A stretch of 31,418 nt of DNA from Hofstenia miamia (taxonomy: Eukaryota > Xenacoelomorpha > Acoela > Hofsteniidae). The stretch covers positions 5,564,809 to 5,596,226 of the forward strand of contig CABFPE010000003.1 of the NCBI GenBank assembly GCA_900660155.1, read 5' to 3'. The translations under genes were made by a program, and so were the position numbers. Of the stretch, positions 21,336-30,903 are shown in pieces; within the stretch, counting starts at the first letter, position 1, and every line of letters begins with the position of its first letter. Below the pieces are notes generated by a model that was not told the DNA's origin, did no database searches, and saw only the letters and a list, made by a program, of their open reading frames with translations.

Positions 21336-21514
21336 AATTTCTAAAGCATTTAGCTTGAATTGCGCTTTTTCCCTAAAAAAACCTATTTTTTGGCCATTGC
21401 TCTACAGGATTCACTCGAACCTAAATATATTTATCGCGTGGGTAGGTAAAATTTCAAAGATTTATGTTTGGAAACACAGTAATGATGAGATTTTTAAGAA
21501 ATATTTGGCCGGAG

Positions 21515-21552
<38 letters not shown>

Positions 21553-21863
21553 TCATGCATTCTAAACAGAAAATCAATTCTTCTACTAATTACAAATCCT
21601 TTTAATGAGCATTTACTACGGTTCCTTTATAGACACTTTTCATTCAAGAAAATGGATGTCATTACTTTAAACGTGATTGAAGCATGTAAATATCATATTT
21701 TTGTTAGCCCAAAACTGGATTGGATGTCGAATATATTTCAATACAAATACAAAAACGCCGAATTTTTTGAAATGAAGGATCAAAACGCGTGTGAATCTTA
21801 ATGTGAACTATTTTACTGTTTGTGAATTTAAGTAATCTATATCAGATTTTTGAGAAATCAAAC

Positions 21864-22210
21864 CTGAAATGCATGTACTGTTTCACAGCGTCCATCTTTG
21901 ATTGATAAGCGCCTTGCGTTGCATTCATGTTGCTAATCATACTGCCAACATTACCAACGATGGTGGCAAAGATTACCACGCCAATGAGGAAGTCAACGAT
22001 CATGAAGATAAACTCAATATCAGTTATAGGGGAAGGAGTTTCTCCAATCGTAGTCAGGGTAAGAGTCGACCAATACATGGAGTATACATACTGAAAACCA
22101 AGTTCGCACTTGTGTTCCATCATATAGGTGTAGAACTTAAATTCAGGATTCTTATTGTAGTAAAAAGTGTATGTTGTTTGATCAGGATTACACAGCAACA
22201 ACATTGTGAA
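21864..22210 (-). CDS. CNG channel exon: distal turret, pore helix, selectivity filter and S6
   Basis: A 347-nt exon. The acceptor is cttccattcatttag|TTCACAATG (22210), entered in phase 0; the donor is GCATTTCAG|gtttga (21864), phase 2. After about 45 residues of extracellular sequence (..[20 protein letters not shown]..) it encodes [20 protein letters not shown], the CNG pore with the filter Glu in TIGET that makes these channels non-selective cation pores with calcium block. It continues to S6, [20 protein letters not shown], and the start of the C-linker, KQYMHF. The plus-strand ORF at 21902-22261 is its antisense shadow. The assignment is very secure, but the upstream splice partner is less certain. 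Confidence 0.97.
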
Positions 22211-22329
22211 CTAAATGAATGGAAGATGAACGCAGTAAATAAGCAGTTAAAATTTATTTAGGAAAGTTTGTTGGAATATTGAAGAGCCCTAAGATCTACA
22301 TCTTTAGAATTTAAACCTAACTGTGAATG

Positions 22330-22430
22330 ACACCAGGGTTTTACTCCTAAATAATTAACAAGGGGACTCTAAATTACGCACGGTATCGAATTAAGCAAGG
22401 TGGGCTGCGCCCCTTGAACACCCTTCGAGT
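22330..22430. repeat. Copy of the CAGGGGTGTACT-type dispersed repeat
   Basis: ccagggttttactcctaaat, then aattaacaaggggactc, then ggtgggctgcgccccttgaa. The same motif order occurs at about 24401-24580 and, partly and inverted, at 3861-4000. Intronic; no coding content. Confidence 0.45.
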
Positions 22431-23406
22431 ACGACCTTGAATGACACTATTAATTCTGAGTGAAACTTAAACTTTAACGTCTTAGAATAGTTACCTCTAC
22501 AAGAATTGAAACTTTCCCACCGACTTCTAATCATGTGCATGTAAAGGATTTGATATCATCCAGTTTTTAATGGAAGGTCTGTGATGATATGACGAATATG
22601 ATGCTTAATTTCCATATAGATTATGTTTTTTGGCAAATAATATTACATGTGCTAAATGCACGCTTAGCACATAATAAGAGTGAATCCCATTTAATTCAAC
22701 TCAAAAATAATAGTTTAGTTACGTTGTGACGATTTTTAAAGATTATTTGCTCTTTTGTAATAATTGTACTACGTGATGGATTATATACACGAGCTTTGAA
22801 TCATTTTGTGATGTTTTTCTTAAGAATTACTTACTTAGGTCTATTCATATAAACGAATTGAGGCATAATTTACCCATACGTATATTTGTTACTGCAGAAA
22901 ATTGATACAACGCATAAAATTCACAGTGGGCGTTATTAGGGTAAGTTTCGCATTAGCTGATGTTGGAAAAAATGTCACAAATGTACTTAAAATTTAAATC
23001 TATAAGAAATTTCCATTTAAGTCAGAACGGGGGAAGTTAATTTTTAGTTTTTGACCATTAAGAAGCGAATAGCATCCAGGAATATAAATGAAACATTTTT
23101 CCTAATCTTTGATCATGACTTTGCGAGTCAGCATTCCGTCCACAGGGTTCATTCATGATAGATTTTTGATTGTGAATCTATACATCTATAAATATCTATC
23201 AATTCCATCCGACAATTAAGCGTTATTCGTAACATCTATTCTAACCTTTCTCAAAGCACATTAATTGTGCGTTGTTAACACGACATTGACAAAGTTTCGA
23301 TTTTCAGTTTGGCAATTGGGAGAATAAAAAACAGCATCATTAACAAAGTTTTGAGAATATTTTGTTAAGAAGCGTTTATAGCAAATAACAATGCAATGCC
23401 ATTAAC

Positions 23407-23590
23407 CTTAGCAGCCTGGCGTCCTTCAAAAGGATAACCCGTTTGTTGAAATTTACTAAGAATAATCTCCAAGCCTGTTAGGAAATTCAGTGTAAATGGC
23501 GAGGCATGGTCATGCACATTGGGGAACATGCTGGAATTCAATGTTGAAAATGTGGGCTTATCAGGTATACGTTTACAGGTCTCCGTTAAG
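23407..23590 (-). CDS. Exon-like ORF of unknown protein inside the CNG turret/pore intron
   Basis: The open frame between acceptor ggttag|CTTAACG (23590) and donor GCTGCTAAG|gttaat (23407) reads TETCKRIPDKPTFSTLNSSM, then FPNVHDHASPFTLNFLTGL and EIILSKFQQTGYPFEGRQAA. Codon content looks genuine and it has an N-glycosylation sequon (NSS). It exits in phase 0, which fits the pore exon at 22210. Entry is phase 2 with the acceptor at 23590, matching the orphan exon ending at 28176, or phase 0 with a weaker acceptor at 23557 (gataag|CCCACA), matching the CNG turret exon. So it is either extra turret sequence of the channel or part of another gene. I do not recognise the family. Confidence 0.45.
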
Positions 23591-24397
23591 CTAACCACTT
23601 TATATATATATATATAAATACAACCACTTATGTATAGACTATATGTACTTGTATCTTTCAGTTCACAATAAAACATTTTACATAACGTTGTCTTATACTA
23701 GTTACTCTACTAACAGAAAATTTTTATTAAAGCGCATTGCCGTGGCTGAAATACTGAGAATAGTGGATATTTCTAAGATAATATCAAACTTGTCAACTAT
23801 ACGTGCAGAGCGCAGCTTGAACACTGCATTGGATATATAACATGCCCAAAACGAAGCTTTATTAAGACAAGCAAGTTTATAATTCTGCTTTTTAATTAGT
23901 TAATGCAGATTTTTTGTTTTTTCATTCAACATACCTTTTTTATAATCTTATCTTAAAATGTTTACTGAATAATAGGAGAAGCTATGCAAAAAAAAGGCTG
24001 AGAGAGCAACATTTTTAAAAGAAAATTACGAGCTAAAACGAGCCTCATTGAATGGTTCTATGTGGCGAGACGAGCCAAGCTTAAAAATTTCGGCTCTTTG
24101 ACAAGTCTGAATAATATATATTTCAAAAATCCCATTTAGCATACGTAAAATCCTTTCATTCAATTGCCTACATTACGCCATGCAAAAATTTATTTCATGT
24201 TAAAGTTCATTTACATTTCAATTTAAAAACAAATAATTCAGGATTTTACTGAAGCAGACAAGTTGATTCCATGAAATACTTCAAATCGCTTTTAAGAAAT
24301 GCATGACGCTCCATTTGAAGATGTAAACGTTCAACCTGATATATAGACAGAAACAAATATTTGCGCACTTATTGTGACATGATTTTGAATTTCTACA

Positions 24398-24580
24398 GCA
24401 GAGGTGTACTTCTAAGTAATTAACAAAGGGGACCCTTGCCTTGAGTTTTGTATTTTTATGATATATTTTGACCATAACTTACATTCTCAACAAATAAAAT
24501 GCAAAACTCGAATACTAATATACATTTAACAAGAGGGGGCTGAGCTCCCCTGAACTAGAAGGCCCATGTTCTACAGGTAT
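24398..24580. repeat. Copy of the dispersed repeat with both ends visible
   Basis: The left end is cagaggtgtacttctaagta followed by aattaacaaaggggaccc; the right part is ttaacaagagggggctgagc and tcccctgaactag. The right part is the inverse of the left end at 3861-3908. A short non-coding family is likely; the target duplication is not clear. Confidence 0.45.
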
Positions 24581-25409
24581 TTGCTTAGATGTTGAGTTTA
24601 GCTTCTCCGAAGCGAAAATAAATATGTTTTATTTAAGGAGTAAAAAACATTAATAAAACAGATAACAGTACATAAAGGCAAGTACAAGGTAACATGCATT
24701 CAAGAATACTTTAATATCTTAAAATTCCATTGATAATTGTAGAAGGTAAAGTAAATACAAACATTAATCTTGTTCCGGAATCATTACACACAAACTACAA
24801 AGTTAGATTAGGTGAAATTTCATCTAGGAATAAACATTGTTTTATCAAAAGGAAAAATATAATACAGAAAAATTTTCATTGTAATAATGTGTATAGTAAT
24901 GGATTATTTTCCGTAGAAATTATTTATATAATCATGGCCTCATCATGGCCTACTAAAGAGTAGGCTATGATCTCATTAATATTGAACAAGAAGTAGCAAA
25001 ACTATTGATGTTGAACATCTTCTAAATATCCTAGATGTCCTTTTAATTTCTCATTGGCTTTCATAGAGCTCTTGCAAGGTGAACACTTGGATTGCCTTAG
25101 TAGATAGGTCTACCACTGTCTTACTTGGTCTGGTAAGCCTGCTTTCGAAATATTTTGCGCATTAACTAAGAATGAATCAAGCATTTCATTGTTTGGATGT
25201 AATTTGATTCTTATAAGTGTTAATGTTCCTTGAGACAAAAATTAAGTTGGTGGTTCTCTACTTAAAATTTGGTTTTTTGTAAAAAATGTCAAAAATAAAA
25301 ATTTGAAATCTTCACAATATTTTTAACCAAGAATCTTATTAATATAAAAGGTAATTAAAATATCTTTATCTAATTTAGTCGGATTAATTTTCGTAGCGGA
25401 AGTGATCAC

Positions 25410-25738
25410 TAGAGAGTGACAATATGAGGTAAGCATGGACCCGAACCCGACCCGACCTGACCCGAAACATTGATTTTATTTAACATTTTGGATTTCGTTT
25501 TAATCAAATGATCACTAACATCAATCATTTTCTCATAGAGGAAACAATAATTCATTGGTATTGCTTAACGTATTGAATCTTTCTCAAATCAAGCGGTGAT
25601 TAACATCAGTATTGTTAGAGATTAAATCTAATCTTTGTACCCGAACCGGACCCGACCCGACAATTTGATACCCGAACCCGAAACGATCTGAAATCCGAAA
25701 TCGGATGGGGTTTATCGGGTACCCGATTTCACCCTCTA
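25410..25738. mobile_element. hAT-like MITE carrying CCCGA-rich repeats
   Basis: The left terminus TAGAGAGTGA and the reverse-complemented right terminus TAGAGGGTGA are inverted repeats. The flanks GTGATCAC (25402-25409) and GTGATCTC (25739-25746) match at 7 of 8 positions, as expected for an aged 8-bp hAT duplication. Inside each end are short tandem CCCGAACCCGACCCGAC-type units (25439-25464 and about 25639-25682), much more GC-rich than the surroundings. Length is 329 bp; no gene. It lies in the CNG intron between the turret and pore exons. Confidence 0.78.
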
Positions 25739-26174
25739 GTGATCTCCTGATTCCTGGTAAAATAGCTTCAGCACCCTCAGGCACTGTTAGCCATTTGCGC
25801 TACAGATAGATACTGGATTACATGGATTGTATAATGTTATTCATAAAAAGTAAACATATTCCCTGTTTTTGGATTTCCTTAAAACCCTGGAGGTAAATGA
25901 AATGCAATTTTTGTTGATTCACGAATTGACTCATTAGGAAACAGTTGGGAACATTGAGGAAATTTGTAATTCCGGATCATTATATGGAAAGTCCAAAGGT
26001 TCTTCTTTTGACATATCACTAAAGTCACTATACTGGTCTAAGTAGGAAGTGAAGTCATTTTTAAGCAATTAGCCTGCACTATGCTACCTCCGGTAATAAA
26101 GTATAAGAAAAATTATAGTTTAGAGTTTTGTTTTTAGGTATCAAATGTTTGATAAATTCCTTCAAATCCATTAC

Positions 26175-26413
26175 CTCATCATAGAAGTCGTCTGTCGAAA
26201 GAAAGTTCAGGAGTTCACTTGGTGGTAAAATGCAAGTGGTATTTGGTCCAAACAGCTCATTGTCTTTTGGGCAATTGGGAAGAAAAGTAAATTGTAAGCG
26301 AGTGGCTTCTCCCACTGAAATACTATCGTTGTAAATAAACATTTCATTGGATGAGAGAATGGAATGAATGTCTTCAATGATGTCAATTCCTCCATAAACC
26401 CATGGACTTGATC
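26175..26413 (-). CDS. CNG channel exon: long extracellular S5-pore turret
   Basis: The acceptor, ttttttacttccagtattttag|GATC at 26413, has a good pyrimidine tract. Entry is phase 1 and fits the S5 exon (G|GA), giving ..ISVLGSSPWVYGG, where W-V-Y aligns with the conserved TWVYP just after S5 in CNG channels. It then departs from the family: about 70 residues follow (..IDIIEDIHSILSSN.., QFTFLPNCPKDNELFGPNTT, CILPPSELLNFLSTDDFYDE). The donor GATGAG|gtaatg at 26175 exits in phase 0, fitting the pore exon at 22210. An alternative donor at 26088 (CCGGAG|gtagca, also phase 0) would add 29 residues with two more sequons (NKT, NFS). An NTT sequon and two Cys support an extracellular location. Exon identity is inferred from phase and the WVY motif. 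Confidence 0.7.
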
Positions 26414-26659
26414 CTAAAATACTGGAAGTAAAAAATAGTCCCTAAAACATCTTGACTTTAAACCTAAGCACCAAAGTGAAACCATATGGCTCCACTAGAT
26501 TTTTTCCCATTTTAAACATCTTTTTAATAATATTCATTTTGATAATCTTGGATACTGTGTAAATGTGTTCTCCTGGTATTTTTGTGAACATCAGTGATAG
26601 AAATATTCCGGTGTTTGAACTGCAAGAAAACGTTCACATTCTGAACTTTCAGACGATAA

Positions 26660-27230
26660 GGCGGCCTAAATCTCATGGAAGTAGCAAATCCTCTGAACTA
26701 TGTTGTTTTTTGTAGATAGTGCAGCGAAGTCCATTGAGAAGTGCGAAAAAATTTTTTCAAGCAAAAAATTAATTTTGTTTTTTAACAATTTTATAAAACC
26801 AATATAAAACAGTATTTCTTCAGTTTTCAGGCGAATGTGAAAGTCTTTGCGATGCCTGAAACCTTCCATGCTTGAAAATAATCTTTCCAAATCTGCAGAT
26901 ACGATAGGCATTTTTTTAATTGGGAGTGCATCTAAAGTGTCACCTGAATTTTCAGGATCTCTGCCATCCTAAATGGCAATTAAGTCCTCTATCTTTTCCT
27001 GATCTGGACACTATTCAAAAACATTTTCTAGTTTTTCTTTGAATGATTGTATACTGAGGGACTCATTAATTTTTGCAAAATCGCAAGACTCTGTTGGATG
27101 TTGAGCCGCTCTATTCAATTGACTCACTGGAAGAATTTTAAAATTTTTTCTACATAAAAACAAGTTGCCTTCTGCGCTGTTCATTCAGTACTATTGATAT
27201 CAAACTGAAAATATAGCAGTGTCAGGTTCT
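26660..27230 (-). pseudogene. hAT transposase C-terminal (dimerisation domain) relic
   Basis: On the minus strand, the ORF at 26666-26911 reads MPIVSADLERLFSSMEGFRH, then RKDFHIRLKTEEILFYIG. This follows the hAT dimerisation pattern (SSADxERxFS...R.RL..E..L..I). Upstream, broken by stops, are ESCDFAKINESLSIQSFKEK and DGRDPENSGDTLDALPIKK in the same general direction. The terminal repeats were not found. It lies in the CNG intron between the S5 and turret exons and is unrelated to the channel. Confidence 0.65.
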
Positions 27231-27585
27231 TTCTCGATAATAAAAACAAACAAACTTTCCGGCATGGAATGATTAGTTGGCAACCGCGTACCTTCGTGGT
27301 AGAATCTGCCCTCGTGATGAGTTTGTAAAAATTTTCTTCTTTTTTATAAGAAAACTATCTAGAAAATTGTGTCTTAAACGAAAAAATCACCCTAGATATA
27401 ATCAACGGCAAAATAGGTCAAAAGTACGTTAAAATAACAAAAATTAAGCCAAAAACTCAGAAATAATGTACTCCGCTAAAAGATTTGTAATGTTAAAATG
27501 AAAGTCCGTGCCAACCCAAAAAGCGCTATGGGTCATGTCTAGTTTATTTATACATGCAAATTATTTAACTTGCAAATAAACCTAC

Positions 27586-27951
27586 CTAAAACTGAAATAT
27601 TTGAGATTAAGAAATAGATGCACGCGTTCCAATGGATGATGATCACAATGTAAATGACGAGGTTAATTATGCGAAATAAATTCGGCGCGTTCGCACGAGT
27701 TTCCATGCGAGCAAAGAATGAGTAGAGACGATAAAACCGAAACAAACGATTCAACCGCCAAACTGGGAAATCGTAGCCAGGCACAGAATATGGTTTTGCA
27801 CTTGAGTCACTGTTGAGTTGAATCTCAGGTACAATGTAGAACACGTCCAAAGGTAGAATCGAAATTACATCCAGTTTGAATCGATTGCTTTTGATATAGT
27901 TGTGAAGAAGCAGATGAACATCTGATACCTGAAGGCCTTGGATTAGGTAGG
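27586..27951 (-). CDS. CNG channel exon: S3, S4 voltage-sensor-like helix and S5
   Basis: A 366-nt exon. The acceptor is attgcattttag|CCTACC (27951) and the donor is TCAGTTTTAG|gtaggt (27586), phase 1 in and 1 out. It starts YLIQGLQVSDVHLLLHNYIK, matching the family's YLEQGLLV linker after S2. Next come S3, FKLDVISILPLDVFYIV; S4, WRLNRLFRFYRLYSFFARME, with spaced Arg; ETRANAPNLFRIINL; and S5, VIYIVIIIHWNACIYFLISN, with the HWNAC hallmark. In the plasma membrane these form the voltage-sensor-like half and the first pore helix. The true exon begins well before the TTG at 27850, where an ORF finder would start. Confidence 0.96.
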
Positions 27952-28175
27952 CTAAAATGCAATTTTAAGTTTTAAAATATCATTCGTCTTTAGTAATTCG
28001 AAAATCATTCTTTTTATTAAAACTACGAGCGTAACTCTAACTGGAATATAATTTTTAATAACCAATTCTCTCTTAGGTTTGATCAGGTCGGTGGAGGACC
28101 GACTCTGAAGAAATTAAAGTGAGGCAAAATGCTACCAAAATGAAATGAAAAAATCATAACGGTGTACGTCTTTAC

Positions 28176-28347
28176 CAATTGTTTAGCAATTCAATTATTT
28201 TAGGACACATTTTTGGCAACTCTTTCTGCTCAATGGATGGGAGGCAATTCAGAAATATACTTTTGTTTTTCTCATTATCTTCAAAGACACACACCTTGCA
28301 CTTAGTGTAAAGTAATTCTTCATATACATTTAAATGTACATATTTTG
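28176..28347 (-). CDS. Exon-like ORF of unknown, Cys-containing protein
   Basis: The acceptor is atatttatccag|CAAAAT (28347) and the donor is AACAATTG|gtaaag (28176). It reads KYVHLNVYEELLYTKCKVCV, then FEDNEKNKSIFLNCLPSIEQ and KELPKMCPKIIELLNN. Four Cys and one sequon (NKS) suggest an extracellular or luminal domain. Phase is 1 in and 2 out: entry fits the small exon ending at 29167, and exit fits 23590. It does not fit the CNG exon at 27951, which needs phase 1. No known family is recognised. Confidence 0.5.
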
Positions 28348-28360
28348 CTGGATAAATATT

Positions 28361-28381
28361 ATATATATATATATATATTAT

Positions 28382-28457
<76 letters not shown>
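28361..28457. repeat. Compound (AT)n / (AC)-interrupted microsatellite
   Basis: AT repeats with acacac and gtatat interruptions. The minus-strand ORF starting here is not real before 28347. Confidence 0.95.
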
Positions 28458-28458
<1 letters not shown>

Positions 28459-29166
28459 AGTGTTATTTCTAATTGATGTTGAAGGCCAGTGAAGATCAAA
28501 CAGTCAAACAAGGTTTAAATCAGGTGGAGACTACCATTAATTATCAATTACAAAGTAAAATCTAATTGCTTTCGCTACAGATTTAATTAATTTAAAGAAC
28601 AATGGATGCTCGACATTTTGGTACTGACAAAAGCAAGGTATAAATAGAAACATTATTTCTTTTGCTATAAAAGTATAAAAATAGTGTTTATGGCTTTGAC
28701 CGTGTTTTCCAATCCGCTACAATTCGTTAATAATGAGCTACTAGATATAAACTGTTTTGTTTTTGGTTTCCATGGCAATGATTTCTATTCTGTTTAATAT
28801 TCTATTTTAATGTACGCATTGAAATTTATTCTTTTCATTATTTTAAAAAGTGTAGAATTTGAAACAGCCCGGTAGTACGCAATGATTATATCATGCTCTT
28901 CAAAATTTCCTCTGGATGTAAATATACAATGCTTCTTATGATTCTAAAGAAAATATTGTACCTCTTTTACAATATTTCCGAATCGAATTCTGTGCATTGC
29001 GATTAAAATTTGTCAAAAAATCGCTCAAATCTTGTAAATTCATATAGAAAAGTGAAATTAGTTTGAATGTCACATAGTGTGAATACGTCAACTCCTCTTC
29101 ACTCACGTTTTTAAAAAAAATGGGAACCAATTTCTTTGTGTGGGACTACGGACTGTATCAACTTAC

Positions 29167-29207
29167 CGTTATGATTTAAGGAATCTAACAGTCCATGATA
29201 ACTCATC
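29167..29207 (-). CDS. Candidate 41-nt exon, or start of a longer exon to about 28963
   Basis: The acceptor is attcattttag|GATGAG (29207) and the donor is CATAACG|gtaagt (29167), a near-consensus donor. It reads MSYHGLLDSLNHN. Entry phase 2 fits the exon ending at 29299 (AG|G) and exit phase 1 fits 28347. Alternatively the exon runs on through KLIQSVVPHKEIGSHFF into the ORF NVSEEELTYSHYVTFKLISL.. that ends at donor AAAAGAG|gtacaa (about 28963), but this needs a one-base correction in a run of eight T (minus strand) near 29115. Both readings are phase-consistent. Confidence 0.35.
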
Positions 29208-29298
29208 CTAAAATGAATGCCCTGAAATTACCATTAAGTAAGTCGTGTTCACATCACATTAATACACTAAATGTGTTAGAAAGAAACATCAAACAAAC

Positions 29299-29369
29299 CT
29301 TTTCATGTTAGTGGCCATCCAGATCCAAAATTTAAACGAGTTTGGCTTGTGGGAAAAATTCCATGTAAT
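29299..29369 (-). CDS. Candidate 71-nt exon of the same unknown chain
   Basis: The acceptor is ctggtcttctag|ATTACATGG (29369) and the donor is ATGAAAAG|gtttgt (29299). It reads ITWNFSHKPNSFKFWIWMAT then NMK, rich in Trp/Phe, phase 0 in and 2 out, which fits the next candidate exon at 29207. It is short and unrecognised, so the evidence is splice signals and phase only. Confidence 0.3.
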
Positions 29370-29535
29370 CTAGAAGACCAGAAAACTCTTTAAGGCATCT
29401 TTACAAAATAGTGTAATTTTTACACCATTTATTAGAAAATGCAGTCGCCAACAGCAAACTGGTGATAAACATTTTCAACAATATCTGATATATTACATTA
29501 ACAATGTCAATATATATATATATATATATATATGT

Positions 29536-29802
29536 TACAGTAAAATTGTGCATTTAGGAATTTTGTGAAATCCCTAAAATTTCAGTGCATATGTGAAATT
29601 GCTATCTCACTTAAGAACTTTACAAAACAAATATGTTTGAGGAGTTGGGGTTGGGGTTAGGGTTAATATTTTTCCAATAAATATATGAAGTAACTAGGCA
29701 TTTCAATGCTTTTATGAACTTAGGTAAGTGTAATTCATGTTTCGCAAATTCACTGAATTTTAAGGATTTCACGAAACTTTCTAAATTTAGAAATTTTAGT
29801 AT
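29536..29802. repeat. Diverged fold-back element (about 75% matching arms)
   Basis: cagtaaaattgtgcatttag.. with ..gtgaaatccctaaaatttca (29538-29587) pairs with the reverse complement of 29745-29800 (actaaaatttctaaatttag.. with ..gtgaaatccttaaaattcag). An (AT)n tract borders it on the left. It looks like an aged palindromic MITE; its loop holds the telomere-like G-rich motif at 29644-29665. Confidence 0.6.
29644..29665 (+). repeat. Short telomere-like G-rich motif
   Basis: ttggggttggggttagggtt: two TTGGGG units and one TTAGGG unit. Three long G runs plus nearby GG could allow a weak G-quadruplex. Too short to be a chromosome end. Confidence 0.5.
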
Positions 29803-29903
29803 TTTATTCTAAAAAACGCAATGTAGAAACAATATAATAACACAATATAGAAACAATATGATAACACCCTGTAGAAAATAAATAGTTAATTCAGAAAAAC
29901 TCG

Positions 29904-30857
29904 CTAATATTTTGTATGTCCACCATTATTGGCCAAACACCATACCACTTTAATTTTCTCCTTCAGATCGTCGAATGATGTGCATTGGCGCTTCCTCAGA
30001 CAGTTTTTGATGTGATTCCAGCAGTTTTCTATGACGTTGAGGTCTGGGGAGCTTCCCAGCCAGTTCTCAGGCAGCCGAAAGTCTGGTGATGCAATCCACT
30101 GTTTCATAACTTTGGCGCTGTGGCAAGGAGCACCATCTTGTTGTAGTACAGACGTTCCGCGAAGCTGCATAAACATGGGAACTTTCTCCTGAATTATTTT
30201 AATGTAGGCCCTGGCTGTGACTGTCTCGGTGAGGAACAAAATGCAGACCAGCACGCCCATTCGCAGTTATAGCACCCCAAATCATCATGGAAGGTGCTGA
30301 GCGGACAGTTTGTTGCGTGTAGCGCGTGTTGAATCTTTGATTTCTTGGTCGTCGAACGTGTGGCCGGTATGATGTAAACTGGCAAATCTTGAATGCGTCA
30401 CTAAACATGATTTGATGCCACGTCTCAGGGGTGTAGTGTTGGTATTGCCTGCAGAAGTGCAACCGGTCTCGAATGTTCTTTGAAGTCAATCGGGGTTTGG
30501 CTGCCAGTTTGCACGATGGAAAGTCAAAGGTAGTATTCAATCGACGTCTAATGGTGCGCTTGATACATTCTGCACTACCGCATCTAGATTTGCTTTGACT
30601 TCAGAAGATGAAGAGAATGGTTGATTAACGACGTAACGGTGAATGAGATGATCAGTCTGAAGGGTTGTCACTTTTGGTCTTCCAGACTGCTTGCGAGAGG
30701 AAAAATTTTGCAGTTGCTGATAGCGAGTAAAACTTCTTAATACCGAAGATACTGACACGCCCATTCTAACAACTATAGCGCGATAATAGTACCCCTCTTT
30801 GTACAAGATATGAGTTTGAGCACGATTTGTTGGTGAAATTTCACTACCACGGACCAT
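29904..30857 (-). pseudogene. Tc1-like transposase with two frameshifts
   Basis: Three overlapping minus-strand frames make one transposase. The first, 30857-30537, holds a paired-like helix-turn-helix: TNRAQTHILYKEGYYYRAIV, then VSVSSVLRSFTRYQ and SGRPKVTTLQTDHLI, the family's GRP(R/K) AT-hook. The second, 30540-30199, holds the first catalytic Asp in HQIMFSDAFK and then MMIWGAI. The third, 30260-29904, holds the second Asp in VLQQDGAPCHSA and the catalytic Glu in SSPDLNVIENCWNHIK, with the typical end NNGGHTKY and a stop. Frameshifts near 30538 and 30230 make it inactive as assembled, and the draft quality here (the N at 30903) means an assembly error is possible for either. Confidence 0.9.
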
Positions 30858-30902
30858 ATTTCAAACTATAATGATAGTGCTTTTTCAGTGAAAATGTATT
30901 GT
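30637..30902. repeat. Copy 1 of an exact 266-bp duplication (assembly join)
   Basis: cggtgaatgagatgatcagt.. to ..gaaaatgtattgt, ending at the lone N at 30903. The same 266 bases appear to follow from 30904. This has the same signature as the 2274 join. Confidence 0.85.
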
Positions 30903-30903
30903 N

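Noticed and set aside
21355..21801. 148-residue plus-strand ORF beside the N gap
   Set aside because: It contains an (AT)n-derived Tyr/Ile run and matches no family; it lies within a CNG intron on the opposite strand. A gap-truncated gene cannot be fully excluded.
21902..22261. 119-residue plus-strand ORF
   Set aside because: Antisense of the CNG pore exon.
23407..23590. Frizzled-type cysteine-rich domain in the unknown ORF
   Set aside because: LNSSMFPNVHDH loosely resembles the YNxTxxPNxxGH core, but the surrounding cysteines of that domain are absent.
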